Part shown: one piece after another, positions 1 to 7,931 of the stretch
How positions within the stretch are numbered: position 1 is the first letter of the stretch
Layout of the letters: each line of letters starts with the position of its first letter
Source of the DNA: Bianquea renquensis
Lineage (GTDB): Bacteria > Bacillota > Clostridia > Lachnospirales > Bianqueaceae
Assembly: GCF_014384895.1 (NCBI RefSeq)
Contig: NZ_JACRSQ010000029.1
Coordinates: 1-39,083 of the forward strand
Length of the DNA stretch: 39,083 bases
Reading direction: 5' to 3'
The notes under the pieces: model-generated
Databases searched by the model: none
What the model saw: the letters and a program-made list of their open reading frames with translations, nothing else
Told to the model about the DNA's origin: nothing
Position numbers and translations under genes: made by a program

Positions 1-2
1 GG

Positions 3-1280
3 CTTTTAACCGTTGGGCTGGAGGAAACCGTGGGGAATGTGCTGACGGTTAAGGCCACGTCCATGGTGAACAACGCAGCGGAGGGCGACGCGACTGTGAC
101 GATTCTGGTGCTGGGCGACAGGGTGACAGTGGCCTCGGCAGGAAACGCCACCGAGGTCAAGGCTTCCCAAACGCTTCAATTCAGCGCCACCGTGCTGGAT
201 GAAGGCACGTCGGACGGCGTACCGCAGGGGGTTACCTGGACGGTATCCGGCAATACCTCCGCCAACACGACCATCAGCACCAGCGGCCTGTTGACTGTGG
301 GTTCAGATGAAACTATCGGCGGCACGCTGACCATTAAGGCAACTTCCGTTATCAACAACGCGGCGGTTGGAACGAAGACAGTGACAGTGGAACCGTTTGT
401 TGATACTGTGACGGTTTCTTCCGCTGGGAATGTAACCAGCGCGGGAACGGGCGACACCCTCCAGTTCAGTGCGCAGGTGACGGGCGGCGGATCTACCACA
501 GGCGTACCGCAGGGGGTTACCTGGACGGTATCTGGCAATACCTCCGCCGACACCTCCATTGACACCAGCGGCCTGCTCACCGTCGGCGCGGATGAAACGG
601 TTGGCGGTACATTGACCGTCAAGGCAACCTCCTCCGCGAATCCGGCGATTTCCGGGACAAAAGCCGTGACCGTAAGTTTGGCCGGGATTGCCAATATTAC
701 TCCCGGCTCCACAGATACAGTCACTCTTGACGGCATTGAGTTCTACGTCTTAGCCAAAGAGAATGATCAGGCGCTGCTTCTCTCAAAGGATATTTTGGAA
801 AAAGGGACATTTGGCGGCACGATTGCAGCGAGATTGATTGTTCCGGATGCCGATTGGAACTGGTCGAATCGGGGACTGCGGACATATTTGAACGATACGT
901 GGCTCCCAAGCAAACCGACTTTGAATCAGTACGCGGTAGAAACGACGATTTATACACGCGAACATAACTCCAGTTCGTCCGTGTATGCAGAGACGCAGGA
1001 CAAAGTAACCTTGCTTACGGAGGCGGACGTATTTGGAACATGGGCCGGAAGCGCCGCAGAAGCCAAACAATATACACTGGGAAAAGAAGGAATCATTGTA
1101 CCCGAAGAGATGAGAATAGCCCAATATGACGGTACTGCTGACAGCTATTGGCTGCGCTCAATTCAGAATAATAGCGTGGGAAATACCGCTGGTTCAGTCA
1201 CTGCCACGGGTACTCTTAGCAATACTGTTTATGATGCATCTATCGGGATTCGTCCCGTTTTGTGGGTGACGTATCAGTAA
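3..1280 (+). CDS. Surface protein, C-terminal part: bacterial Ig-like repeats plus DUF6273-like domain (5' end outside window)
   Basis: The reading frame is open to the left edge, and the first in-window codons already encode part of a repeat (LLTVGLEETVGNVLTVKATS), so the true start lies upstream. Two full 95-residue Ig-like (BIG-type) repeats follow, each with a VTVSSAGN-like opening, a GVPQGVTWTVSGNTSA core and a GLLTVGxDETxGGTLTxKATS ending. The last 180 or so residues match the DUF6273 pattern: WSNRGLRTYLNDTWL, then DKVTLLTEADVFG, then YWLRS and IGIRPVLWV near the end. Such proteins are usually secreted and cell-surface associated in Clostridia. No membrane anchor or LPXTG signal is present at this C-terminus, so attachment would have to come from the missing N-terminal part. 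The domain assignment is from memory of the family; the exact role is unknown. Confidence 0.8.
   Translation, partial: LLTVGLEETVGNVLTVKATSMVNNAAEGDATVTILVLGDRVTVASAGNATEVKASQTLQFSATVLDEGTSDGVPQGVTWTVSGNTSANTTISTSGLLTVGSDETIGGTLTIKATSVINNAAVGTKTVTVEPFVDTVTVSSAGNVTSAGTGDTLQFSAQVTGGGSTTGVPQGVTWTVSGNTSADTSIDTSGLLTVGADETVGGTLTVKATSSANPAISGTKAVTVSLAGIANITPGSTDTVTLDGIEFYVLAKENDQALLLSKDILEKGTFGGTIAARLIVPDADWNWSNRGLRTYLNDTWLPSKPTLNQYAVETTIYTREHNSSSSVYAETQDKVTLLTEADVFGTWAGSAAEAKQYTLGKEGIIVPEEMRIAQYDGTADSYWLRSIQNNSVGNTAGSVTATGTLSNTVYDASIGIRPVLWVTYQ
115..684 (+). repeat. Two tandem 285-bp coding repeats (95-residue Ig-like units)
   Basis: Units run about 115-399 and 400-684. The segment beginning GGCGTACCGCAGGGGGTTAC recurs at 216 and 501, exactly 285 bp apart, and about 45 bp there differ at only one or a few bases. 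A partial third unit enters from the left edge (3-62). High nucleotide identity suggests recent duplication or gene conversion and makes repeat-number variation by homologous recombination plausible. Confidence 0.85.
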
Positions 1281-1295
1281 ACTTTTTGAACCTTT

Positions 1296-1385
1296 GGGGA
1301 GCATTCCCCGCAGGCAGCCCCACCCGTCAAAAACGGCGGGTGGGCGGCACTGCCGCCCGTTATGGGCTTTACTCAGATGAAAGCC
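1296..1385 (+). promoter_or_regulatory. Cluster of hairpins between the two surface-protein genes
   Basis: Four stem-loops can be drawn: 1296-1300 with 1305-1309; 1319-1326 (CCCACCCG) with 1337-1344 (CGGGTGGG); the 17-nt near-palindrome 1342-1358 (GGGCGGCA-C-TGCCGCCC); and GGCTTT 1365-1370 with AAAGCC 1380-1385. The second and third share bases 1342-1344 and therefore compete. None is followed by a long T tract. They could end transcription of the upstream gene or act as a leader of the adhesin gene. I could not match them to a known riboswitch. Confidence 0.4.
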
Positions 1386-1443
1386 TGTAACAGACGGCAG
1401 GCAATCGGAATGAATCGATCTATGAGAGAAAGGGGACTTTGCC

Positions 1444-4329
1444 ATGCGCACAGCGGCAGTTCGTACAGTCAGTGTTCTTCTGGCGGCTGTATTCGTCCTA
1501 TCCAGCCTTATTTCGGGTACGCTGGGCTGGCAAAGCCTCAACCAGCAGGCGAAGAATGAGGCACAGAGCGACAATGCCGAGTACGCCCACGTGGAGCTTC
1601 TGAAGCTGGAAAAGCTGCCGGACGGCACGAAAACACAAAATCCTATCCCCGGCGCCGCCTTTTTCCTCTTTACCGAGGGAGGAGAACAACTCGGCGGACG
1701 GTACGTCACCGACGGCGACGGAAAAATCTCCGTCCGCCTGGAGCCGGGCGAATATTATTTTGAAGAAATCTTCCCCAGCACCGGCTTCTCCTTTGACAAG
1801 GGAGCAGACGGGACGGCTATCTCTCGCTACCCCTTGACCGTCACCGGGGAGGAGACAGAGCCTGTCACTGTCACCGCCTACAACGTTCGGCTGCAAGGGG
1901 CGCTCTCGGTGCAGAAGCTTGTCCAAAATGCCGACGGTTCTCCCTTGTCCGAAGCGCAGAAGCAGCAGGCGTTTGTCTTTGACGTCACCGTCTCGGATGG
2001 CGGCACCTATACATATTCCATTGACAATGGCGAGCCACAGCTGCTTACAAGTGGGGGGACACTGACCCTCAGGCACGGCCAGACCGCCGTGTTTGAGAGT
2101 CTCCCGGTGGGCGTGACCTACTCCGTTACCGAGCAGCCAGTTGCCGGTTATGCCGTATCCGGAACCGGGCACCGGGGAAGCATCACCCAAGCAGGCAGCA
2201 CAGCTAGGTTTACCAATCTCTATGCTCCCGGCCAGACAGAAACGGGAAGCCTGACGGTTTCCAAGGAAGTCAAGGGCGAGGGGGCGGATTTGCAGATGGA
2301 ATATGCCTTTACCGCCGTGATAGGCGGGCAAAGGGAAGCCTTTATCCTGAAGCATGGCGAGAGCAAAACCTTCCCCGACCTGCCGGTAGGGACGGCGTAC
2401 ACCGTCACCGAAGCGGATTACTCAGCGGAGGGATATGCCGCCACGGTGCGGGAATACACCGGGCAGATTACCGGCAGCGAGACGATTCTGCTTCCCTTTG
2501 TCAATGTGTATGAACCAGCCGCGGAGCCGGGCAACCTGACAGTAAGGAAAGAGATTGTGGGCGACAACGCCGACCCGGACAAGGAATTTACCTTTCAAGT
2601 CACGGTCTCGGACGACGGCATATATGAATATACCGTTGACGGCGGCGAGACGCAGCAGCTTGTAAGCGGCGGCACGATTGTTTTGAAGGGAGGTCAGACA
2701 GCGGTATTGGAAGATCTGCCGGGCGGCGTGACCTACACCGTGGGGGAAATCGACGCAGCAGGGTATCTCGCCGCAGTTGAAGAAATCACTGGCACTCTAG
2801 TGGGCGGGGAAAACGCCCTTGCCCTGTTCCAGAACCGTGTCCCGGACGAGCCGCAGGAAGCGGCCACCATCCGCATCACCAAAGAGGTTGCGGGCGAATA
2901 CCCGGAAGCGGACAGGGACAAAGGATTTTGCATCACCCTATTGGTGGACGGCGAGGAAACGGCATTTTCCCTGAAACCCGGCGAAACAAAGGAATTTGAG
3001 GTCCCCGCAGGCGCCCAGTATGAGGTGCGGGAGGAGGACTATTATGCCGACGGATACAGCCAGTCCATTACAAACGGCACCGGCACCGCGCGTTCCGGTC
3101 GGACGGTGGAAGTTACCGTCACCAATACCTATGGAAAAGACCGGTTGGAGGCCGAAATCGAGGGCGAAAAGACGTGGGAGCTGGGCGGATATGACGAGAG
3201 CGTGTTGCCCGAAGCCATCACTGTCCGACTGCTATGCCACGGCCTGCTTGTAGAGGAGGAGCTTGTCACCCCGGACGACAACGGCGAGTGGCATTACCAT
3301 TTTACCGTGCCCAAGTATGAGGCGGATGGGGACGAAATTGCGTATACTGTTGAGGAAGCGCCGCTGGATACCTTTATTCCCGCTTATGAGGGGTATAACA
3401 TCCAAAATACCTATCTCCCGCCAATATGGGTAGACCCGCCAGTTATCCAAAAGAAAGTGGAGGGGGAAAAAGCGCCCGAAACGCAATTCTCATTTCTGCT
3501 GAAAGGCGAGAACAAGGCGCCAATGCCGGAGGGAAGCGAAGGCAACACCAAAATCATCACCCTCACCGGCAGAGGCGAAGCGGAGCTTGGGCGGTTCCCG
3601 TTTGAGAAGGCGGGGGTCTATACCTATAGGGTCTCCGAGCTGGACGGAGGCGAGGAGGGCTGGAGCTATGACGCGTCTGTCTACACCCTGACGGTGACTG
3701 TCACGGAGCAGAAGGGGAAGTTGACGGCAACCCAAAGCCTAGAGAAAAACGGGCAGAGGGCGAGGGAGCTTGTCTTTATCAACCGCTACGAGGAGGAAGA
3801 GCCGCAGAATACGGTGGAGATCGGGGGAACGAAGACGTGGAAGCACGGGGACAACCCGGAGGAGAAGTGGCCCAGATCTGTTATCGTAGAGATTTATGCG
3901 GACGGCGAGCTTGCCGCGCAGCGGAAGGTTACGGCGAAGGACAGCTGGAAGTATGCCGTGGAGCTGCCCCGGTATGCGGCGGACGGCCACGAGATCGTCT
4001 ACACCGTCGATGAAGCGGCGGTGCCAGGCTATGACAAAGCGATCCACGGCTATGACCTTGTGAATACCTATCGTGCCAGTAAGCCAGTTGAGCCGGACGA
4101 CTCAAGCAAGCCAGTTGAGTCGGACAACTCAAGTACCCCGGTTGCCCCGGATGGCCCCAGTACCCCGGACAATTCCAGCAAGCCGGACAATCCGGGAGGC
4201 CCGCAGACAGGTGACGGTTCCCAAACAGAGCTGTACTTTGCACTGATGGTGCTAAGTTTGACAGCGCTACTTGTCACGGTGCGGCTGAGACAGAGAGGGA
4301 CGTACAGAAGAAATCACCGGCGGCGTTGA
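1444..4329 (+). CDS. Large CnaB/pilin-type cell-wall-anchored adhesin
   Basis: A 961-residue surface protein. ATG 1444 follows AGAAAGGGG at a good distance. Residues 1-30 form a signal peptide (MRTAAVRTVSVLLAAVFVLS). A SpaA-like domain (about 45-140) is followed by repeated SpaA/DUF5979-like modules with motifs such as LTVxKEVxGExAD, FxVTVSDxGxYxYxxDxG and LPxGxxYxVxE. Then comes a CnaB domain (GEKTWELGG...), a pilin/FctA-like domain (PPVIQKKVEGEKAPETQFSF) and a last CnaB domain (GGTKTWKHGD...). A Pro/Ser/Asp-rich spacer with SKPVEPDDSS-type repeats leads to GGPQTGDG, a hydrophobic segment and an Arg-rich tail, i.e. a sortase sorting signal. Such domains commonly carry intramolecular isopeptide bonds. 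A pilin subunit or adhesin role is likely; no sortase gene lies in the window. Confidence 0.88.
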   Translation: MRTAAVRTVSVLLAAVFVLSSLISGTLGWQSLNQQAKNEAQSDNAEYAHVELLKLEKLPDGTKTQNPIPGAAFFLFTEGGEQLGGRYVTDGDGKISVRLEPGEYYFEEIFPSTGFSFDKGADGTAISRYPLTVTGEETEPVTVTAYNVRLQGALSVQKLVQNADGSPLSEAQKQQAFVFDVTVSDGGTYTYSIDNGEPQLLTSGGTLTLRHGQTAVFESLPVGVTYSVTEQPVAGYAVSGTGHRGSITQAGSTARFTNLYAPGQTETGSLTVSKEVKGEGADLQMEYAFTAVIGGQREAFILKHGESKTFPDLPVGTAYTVTEADYSAEGYAATVREYTGQITGSETILLPFVNVYEPAAEPGNLTVRKEIVGDNADPDKEFTFQVTVSDDGIYEYTVDGGETQQLVSGGTIVLKGGQTAVLEDLPGGVTYTVGEIDAAGYLAAVEEITGTLVGGENALALFQNRVPDEPQEAATIRITKEVAGEYPEADRDKGFCITLLVDGEETAFSLKPGETKEFEVPAGAQYEVREEDYYADGYSQSITNGTGTARSGRTVEVTVTNTYGKDRLEAEIEGEKTWELGGYDESVLPEAITVRLLCHGLLVEEELVTPDDNGEWHYHFTVPKYEADGDEIAYTVEEAPLDTFIPAYEGYNIQNTYLPPIWVDPPVIQKKVEGEKAPETQFSFLLKGENKAPMPEGSEGNTKIITLTGRGEAELGRFPFEKAGVYTYRVSELDGGEEGWSYDASVYTLTVTVTEQKGKLTATQSLEKNGQRARELVFINRYEEEEPQNTVEIGGTKTWKHGDNPEEKWPRSVIVEIYADGELAAQRKVTAKDSWKYAVELPRYAADGHEIVYTVDEAAVPGYDKAIHGYDLVNTYRASKPVEPDDSSKPVESDNSSTPVAPDGPSTPDNSSKPDNPGGPQTGDGSQTELYFALMVLSLTALLVTVRLRQRGTYRRNHRRR

Positions 4330-4382
4330 GAAATGTTGTGGATAGAAAGCCTTATGCGGAAACAGCCGCCGATAAAATCGGA

Positions 4383-4428
4383 CCGTCCAGTTTGAGCGTT
4401 ACAGCTCAAGCTGGGCGGCTTTCCTTTC
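4383..4428 (+). terminator. Rho-independent terminator after the adhesin gene
   Basis: CCGTCCAGTTTGAGC (4383-4397) pairs with a matching 3' arm ending GGGCGG at 4418, with two G-U pairs, and is followed by a pyrimidine-rich CTTTCCTTTC. It lies 54 bp past the stop codon. The rest of 4330-4494 holds no gene that I can see. Confidence 0.7.
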
Positions 4429-4494
4429 GGCTGTGCCCTTTGCAGCCTTTTAGTCATTCTCAGACCCATTTCGTATTCAATTTTGTCATTTAGC

Positions 4495-4524
4495 TTGCCA
4501 AAAGGGCTTACAAAGTGTTATACT
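4495..4524 (+). promoter_or_regulatory. Promoter for the restriction locus
   Basis: TTGCCA (4495-4500), an 18-nt spacer, then TATACT (4519-4524). A GGAGGT site follows at 4533-4538. It is the only convincing promoter ahead of the nuclease-mod-res genes. Confidence 0.6.
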
Positions 4525-4546
4525 AAAAAAAATGGAGGTACGAATT

Positions 4547-4624
4547 TTGGCTCTTTCTAGCATCACGATCATGTCCGCGCTCCGAGAACAATCCCCAATC
4601 AAAAATCAAAGGCACTGGAAATAG
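4547..4624 (+). CDS. Possible 25-codon leader ORF or gene remnant
   Basis: TTG 4547 lies 8 nt after GGAGGT (4533-4538) and opens a frame beginning MALSSITIMSALREQ that stops at TAG 4622. No homologue is recognised. The strong ribosome site with a short product suggests either a leader peptide or the 5' end of a gene that has been lost; 4625-4744 holds no other gene. Low confidence. Confidence 0.2.
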   Translation: MALSSITIMSALREQSPIKNQRHWK

Positions 4625-4744
4625 GCATTTCTGACATAAAGAGAATCCCTTTTGGATTGCCTTTCACGGGCAAAAAGGATAGTTTTTGCTGGTCAACGCG
4701 GGCGAGTCGAATTTTACAGTTTGTGATAGAGGTGGGGACAGCAG

Positions 4745-5587
4745 ATGACAAAGAATACAGGGATTCCTTATGAAAAGATGATACAACATATCTATCAGCA
4801 AATACTAACTTGTGAAGGCCTTGATACCATCAATGTCCAACATAATATCATTCTAAAAGGGAAAACCACCTCCCACCAGATTGATGTCTATTGGGAATTC
4901 AACCTTCGGGGGATTGTGTATCGCACTGTGATACAGGCAAAAGATTGGGCCAATAAGGTGCCGCAAGGGGCAATGCTTACGTTTAAAGCGGTTCTGGATG
5001 ATCTTCCAAGCGGTACGAAAGGCATCTTCATAGCAAAAAACGGGTTCCAAAGAGGGGCGATCAATATAGCGAAAGCCCATGGCATCTCAGTCTATACCTT
5101 CTGTTCCGCTGTTGAAGAAAACTGGAGCGGACCAATCCCCATGATTGAAGTTGCGTTGCGACTTCGCGTCCCTGTCTGCATACGGCCCCAGTTCCACATG
5201 CCATTGGATTGGGCCAGGGACAACACACGAATTACAGGGCTAATGCGCGACCTTGACCCTAGGAGTCTTGTGACGGACAATGAAACCGGTGAAAGTTGGA
5301 CGATCAACCGGCTTATCACAGAGTTATGTGACCGGTGTGGGACGCCGCCAAAGGAATATACAAAGGAATTCCACGACGCCGAGATTCAGCCGTTTGGGAC
5401 GGAGCACAGAATCAAAATACAAGAGTTTACCGGGATCTTTGGTTATCAGACCGGATATGATGAAAAGTTCCATATCCAGGTTGATCAGTTGGTGGGCTAT
5501 ATTCTCAGGGACGCGACGAACGGTCGGATTGATATTTTTGACAACAATGTAACTTTACTGAGAAACGAGGCGGAGAGCAATGGATAA
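4745..5587 (+). CDS. Mrr-like PD-(D/E)XK restriction endonuclease-family protein
   Basis: A 280-residue protein with an N-terminal nuclease fold of the Mrr/restriction-endonuclease-like type. The catalytic pattern is visible as HQIDVYW (about residue 40; D is the metal ligand) followed by a strand with VIQAKDW (Q-x-K, about residue 60). A GIFIAKNGFQRGAINIAKAHGI segment resembles the conserved 3' part of Mrr-type domains (GxxGA-x-xxA-x-xxGI). The C-terminal half is of unknown function. ATG 4745 follows GAGGTGG. The stop codon overlaps the start of mod by 8 bp (5580-5587), so it is translated with the type III genes and probably takes part in the same defence locus. Whether it cuts modified DNA, as Mrr does, cannot be told from sequence. 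Confidence 0.75.
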   Translation: MTKNTGIPYEKMIQHIYQQILTCEGLDTINVQHNIILKGKTTSHQIDVYWEFNLRGIVYRTVIQAKDWANKVPQGAMLTFKAVLDDLPSGTKGIFIAKNGFQRGAINIAKAHGISVYTFCSAVEENWSGPIPMIEVALRLRVPVCIRPQFHMPLDWARDNTRITGLMRDLDPRSLVTDNETGESWTINRLITELCDRCGTPPKEYTKEFHDAEIQPFGTEHRIKIQEFTGIFGYQTGYDEKFHIQVDQLVGYILRDATNGRIDIFDNNVTLLRNEAESNG

Positions 5588-7574
5588 TACGATAGATGGC
5601 ATGAGCATGGATCTGGAACAAAACGCAATGGAAAAACTCAAATCTGTATTCCCCGACTGTTTTTCCGACGGGAAGCTCGATATTGACAAGTTGCTTTCCC
5701 TCTGCGGAGAATACAGTGACAATGATTTCGAGAAGTATAAGTTTGAGTGGAAAGGGAAGACAGAGTGTCTGCGCCTAGCGTAAAAGCGATCGACTGGCAC
5801 GTTGCGCCCCTGTCCAGACGAGAGCGTCAACTTTGATACCACGAATAACCTGTATATAGAGGGCGATAATCTGGAGGTACTCAAGCTGCTCCAGACAGCC
5901 TATTTTCGGCGTGTGAAGATGATCTACATTGACCCGCCCTATAACACCGGCAACGACTTTGTCTATGAGGACGATTTCCGAGACCCCATGGCGCGGTATA
6001 AAGAGGTTACGGAGCAAACCACGAAATCCAATCCGAGACGATGGGGCGGTTCCACACCAATTGGTTGAATATGATGTACCCTCGCCTGCGGCTAGCGGTG
6101 AACCTGCTTCGGGATGATGGGGTATGCTTTATCTCAATTGATGATCATGAGGTTCACAATCTTCGAAAACTCTGCGATGAAGTGTTTGGAGAAGAAAACT
6201 TTATAGGTCAACTCATTTGGAAAAATGCAACCGACAACAATCCCACACAAGTTGCCGTGGAACATGAATATATACTATGCTACGCGAAAAGCAAAGTGCA
6301 AGCAGCGCCCGTCTGGAAGACCAAAGTATCGGCTGTAAAGGATTTGTTGATTCAAGTTGGCGAGGAACTCAACGAACGGTATCGCGACGGCGAGGAACTT
6401 CAGGCTGCTTACAGCGAATGGTTTCGAAATAATCGGTCGCAGCTTTGGCCATTGGATCGATACAGGTACATCGATAAAGGCGGAGTATATACCGGCAGCC
6501 AATCCGTTCATAACCCTGGCCGGGAGGGATATCGGTACGATATTATTCATCCTGTTACAAAACAGCCGTGTGTTCAACCTCTCTTAGGATATCGATTCCC
6601 AGAAGCGACAATGGCGGAGATGATTGAGAAAGGCAAAATCCTTTTTGGTGAAGACCATACGAAGATAGTGGAAATCAAACTGTATGCAAAAGAATATGAG
6701 GAAAAGCTGTCAAGCATCATTGAACTGGATGGGCGTCTAGGCTCCTATGATTTGAAGAGCTACTTTGGTGACAAACCGGTTTTTAGCAATCCAAAACCGG
6801 TGCAGCTACTTGAACGGTTGCTGTCGTTTATTTTAGAGGAAGATGATCTCGTTTTAGACTTTTTCTCAGGCAGTGCAACGTTGGCTGAAGCTGTCATGAA
6901 GCTTAACAATATGGATAACAGAAACCGTCGCTATATATGTGTTCAGTTGCCAGAGAATTTGGATGTCACCATAACAACTGCTGACCAAAAGGCCAAGGCT
7001 ATCATTCAGAATGCCATTGCGTTTTTAACCAGTATCGGCAAGCCTCATTATCTAACTGAAATCGGCAAAGAGCGCATCCGGCGGGCTGGCGCCAAGCTGC
7101 TTGAGCGGCAGGGGGATCAGATAGAACTGGGCGAAGAGGAAAAAGCTCCACTGGACATCGGCTTTAAAGTCTTCAAACTGGATTCCTCGAACCTAAAGAC
7201 GTGGGATGGCACGCCAGTGAGCGAGGAAAATGTGCAGATGATTTTTAGAGCGGATGAACAGCATGACCCACCGGGTGAAGCCCGACCGTTCGGATCTGGA
7301 TGTGGTTTATGAGGTCATGCTCAAACTGGGGGTTCCGCTGAGCTCTCCTGTGGTTGCCATTGACGTGGATGGCAAACGCGCCTATTCGATTGGCGAGAAG
7401 GCCCGGTTGTTGGTGTGTTTGGTGGAGGGTCTCTCCTCCGAGGATGTGGAAGCACTGGCCGGCTGCGCTCCCAACAAAATCGTCCTGGCAAAGTCCAGCC
7501 TTGCAGATGACACGGCTATGAGCAATGCCTACTATATTTTACAAGAACGCGGGATTGAACTGAAACTAGTGTGA
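5580..7574 (+). pseudogene. mod: Type III restriction-modification methyltransferase (Mod), broken by one nonsense codon and two frameshifts
   Basis: The N-terminus (MDNTIDGMSMDLEQNAMEKL) is typical of clostridial type III Mod proteins. Three lesions are visible. TAA at 5781-5783 stands where a CAA glutamine codon is expected (LA-stop-KRSTGTLRPC), and translation continues in the same frame. One base is missing near 6034-6035, before GAGACGATGGGGCGG. A +1 shift (one extra or two missing bases) occurs around 7241-7250 at a T run, before ERMNSM. Motif IV DPPYNTGNDF lies near 5932-5960 and motif I FSGSATLAEA near 6863; this order is that of beta-class N6-adenine methyltransferases. The C-terminal domain (VKPDRSDLDVVYEV to GIELKLV) is otherwise preserved. 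As read, no full-length Mod can be made. Sequencing or assembly error is the alternative. Confidence 0.88.
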
Positions 7575-7586
7575 GGAGGATGTACT

Positions 7587-7931
7587 ATGAGGTATCGGGG
7601 GCGCGGCATTATTGTGTCTAAACATAAAGGAAATGCCCTGTTCTATAGACTAAAGACCAAACTGCCAGTCGAAATCATTCAAAGCATTTTCTTATGTAAG
7701 CCTGAATCGCTTGATCAAGTGCCGGCACATTGGGAAAAGGAGAGTCAGTGGTTGGCTGACTGGGAGTTTTCGTCCATAGATTTATTTGAGAGTTACCAGA
7801 TAGGAAGCGAATTGGAAGTTGAATATGAAATTAAAAGCACTTCCTATAGCCACAACGTTCGCCACGGAAATGTGGATATTGGTCCTTTCCGTAACCTCAA
7901 TGTCACTAAGGTTAGGCGATATATGCCATGA
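7587..7931 (+). CDS. Small unknown protein between mod and res
   Basis: A 114-residue protein (MRYRGRGIIVSKHKGNALFY...). The start at 7587 follows GAGGAGG at 7573-7579, and the stop overlaps the res start as ATGA (7928-7931), so it is translationally coupled to res. There is no signal peptide or membrane segment. It is rich in aromatic and charged residues (HWEKESQWLADWEFSS). I do not recognise a family. Its fixed position inside the type III operon suggests a function linked to that system, such as an accessory or control protein, but this is inference from context only. Confidence 0.7.
   Translation: MRYRGRGIIVSKHKGNALFYRLKTKLPVEIIQSIFLCKPESLDQVPAHWEKESQWLADWEFSSIDLFESYQIGSELEVEYEIKSTSYSHNVRHGNVDIGPFRNLNVTKVRRYMP

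Noticed and set aside
1498..2355. Long open frame on the minus strand opposite the adhesin gene
   Set aside because: Composition is that of an antisense shadow, with no ribosome site and no domain; the plus-strand gene is certain.
5580..7574. Phase variation of mod through simple sequence repeats
   Set aside because: No repeat tract of the kind seen in phase-variable type III systems is present; one lesion is a base substitution and the others are single indels, only one at a short T run.
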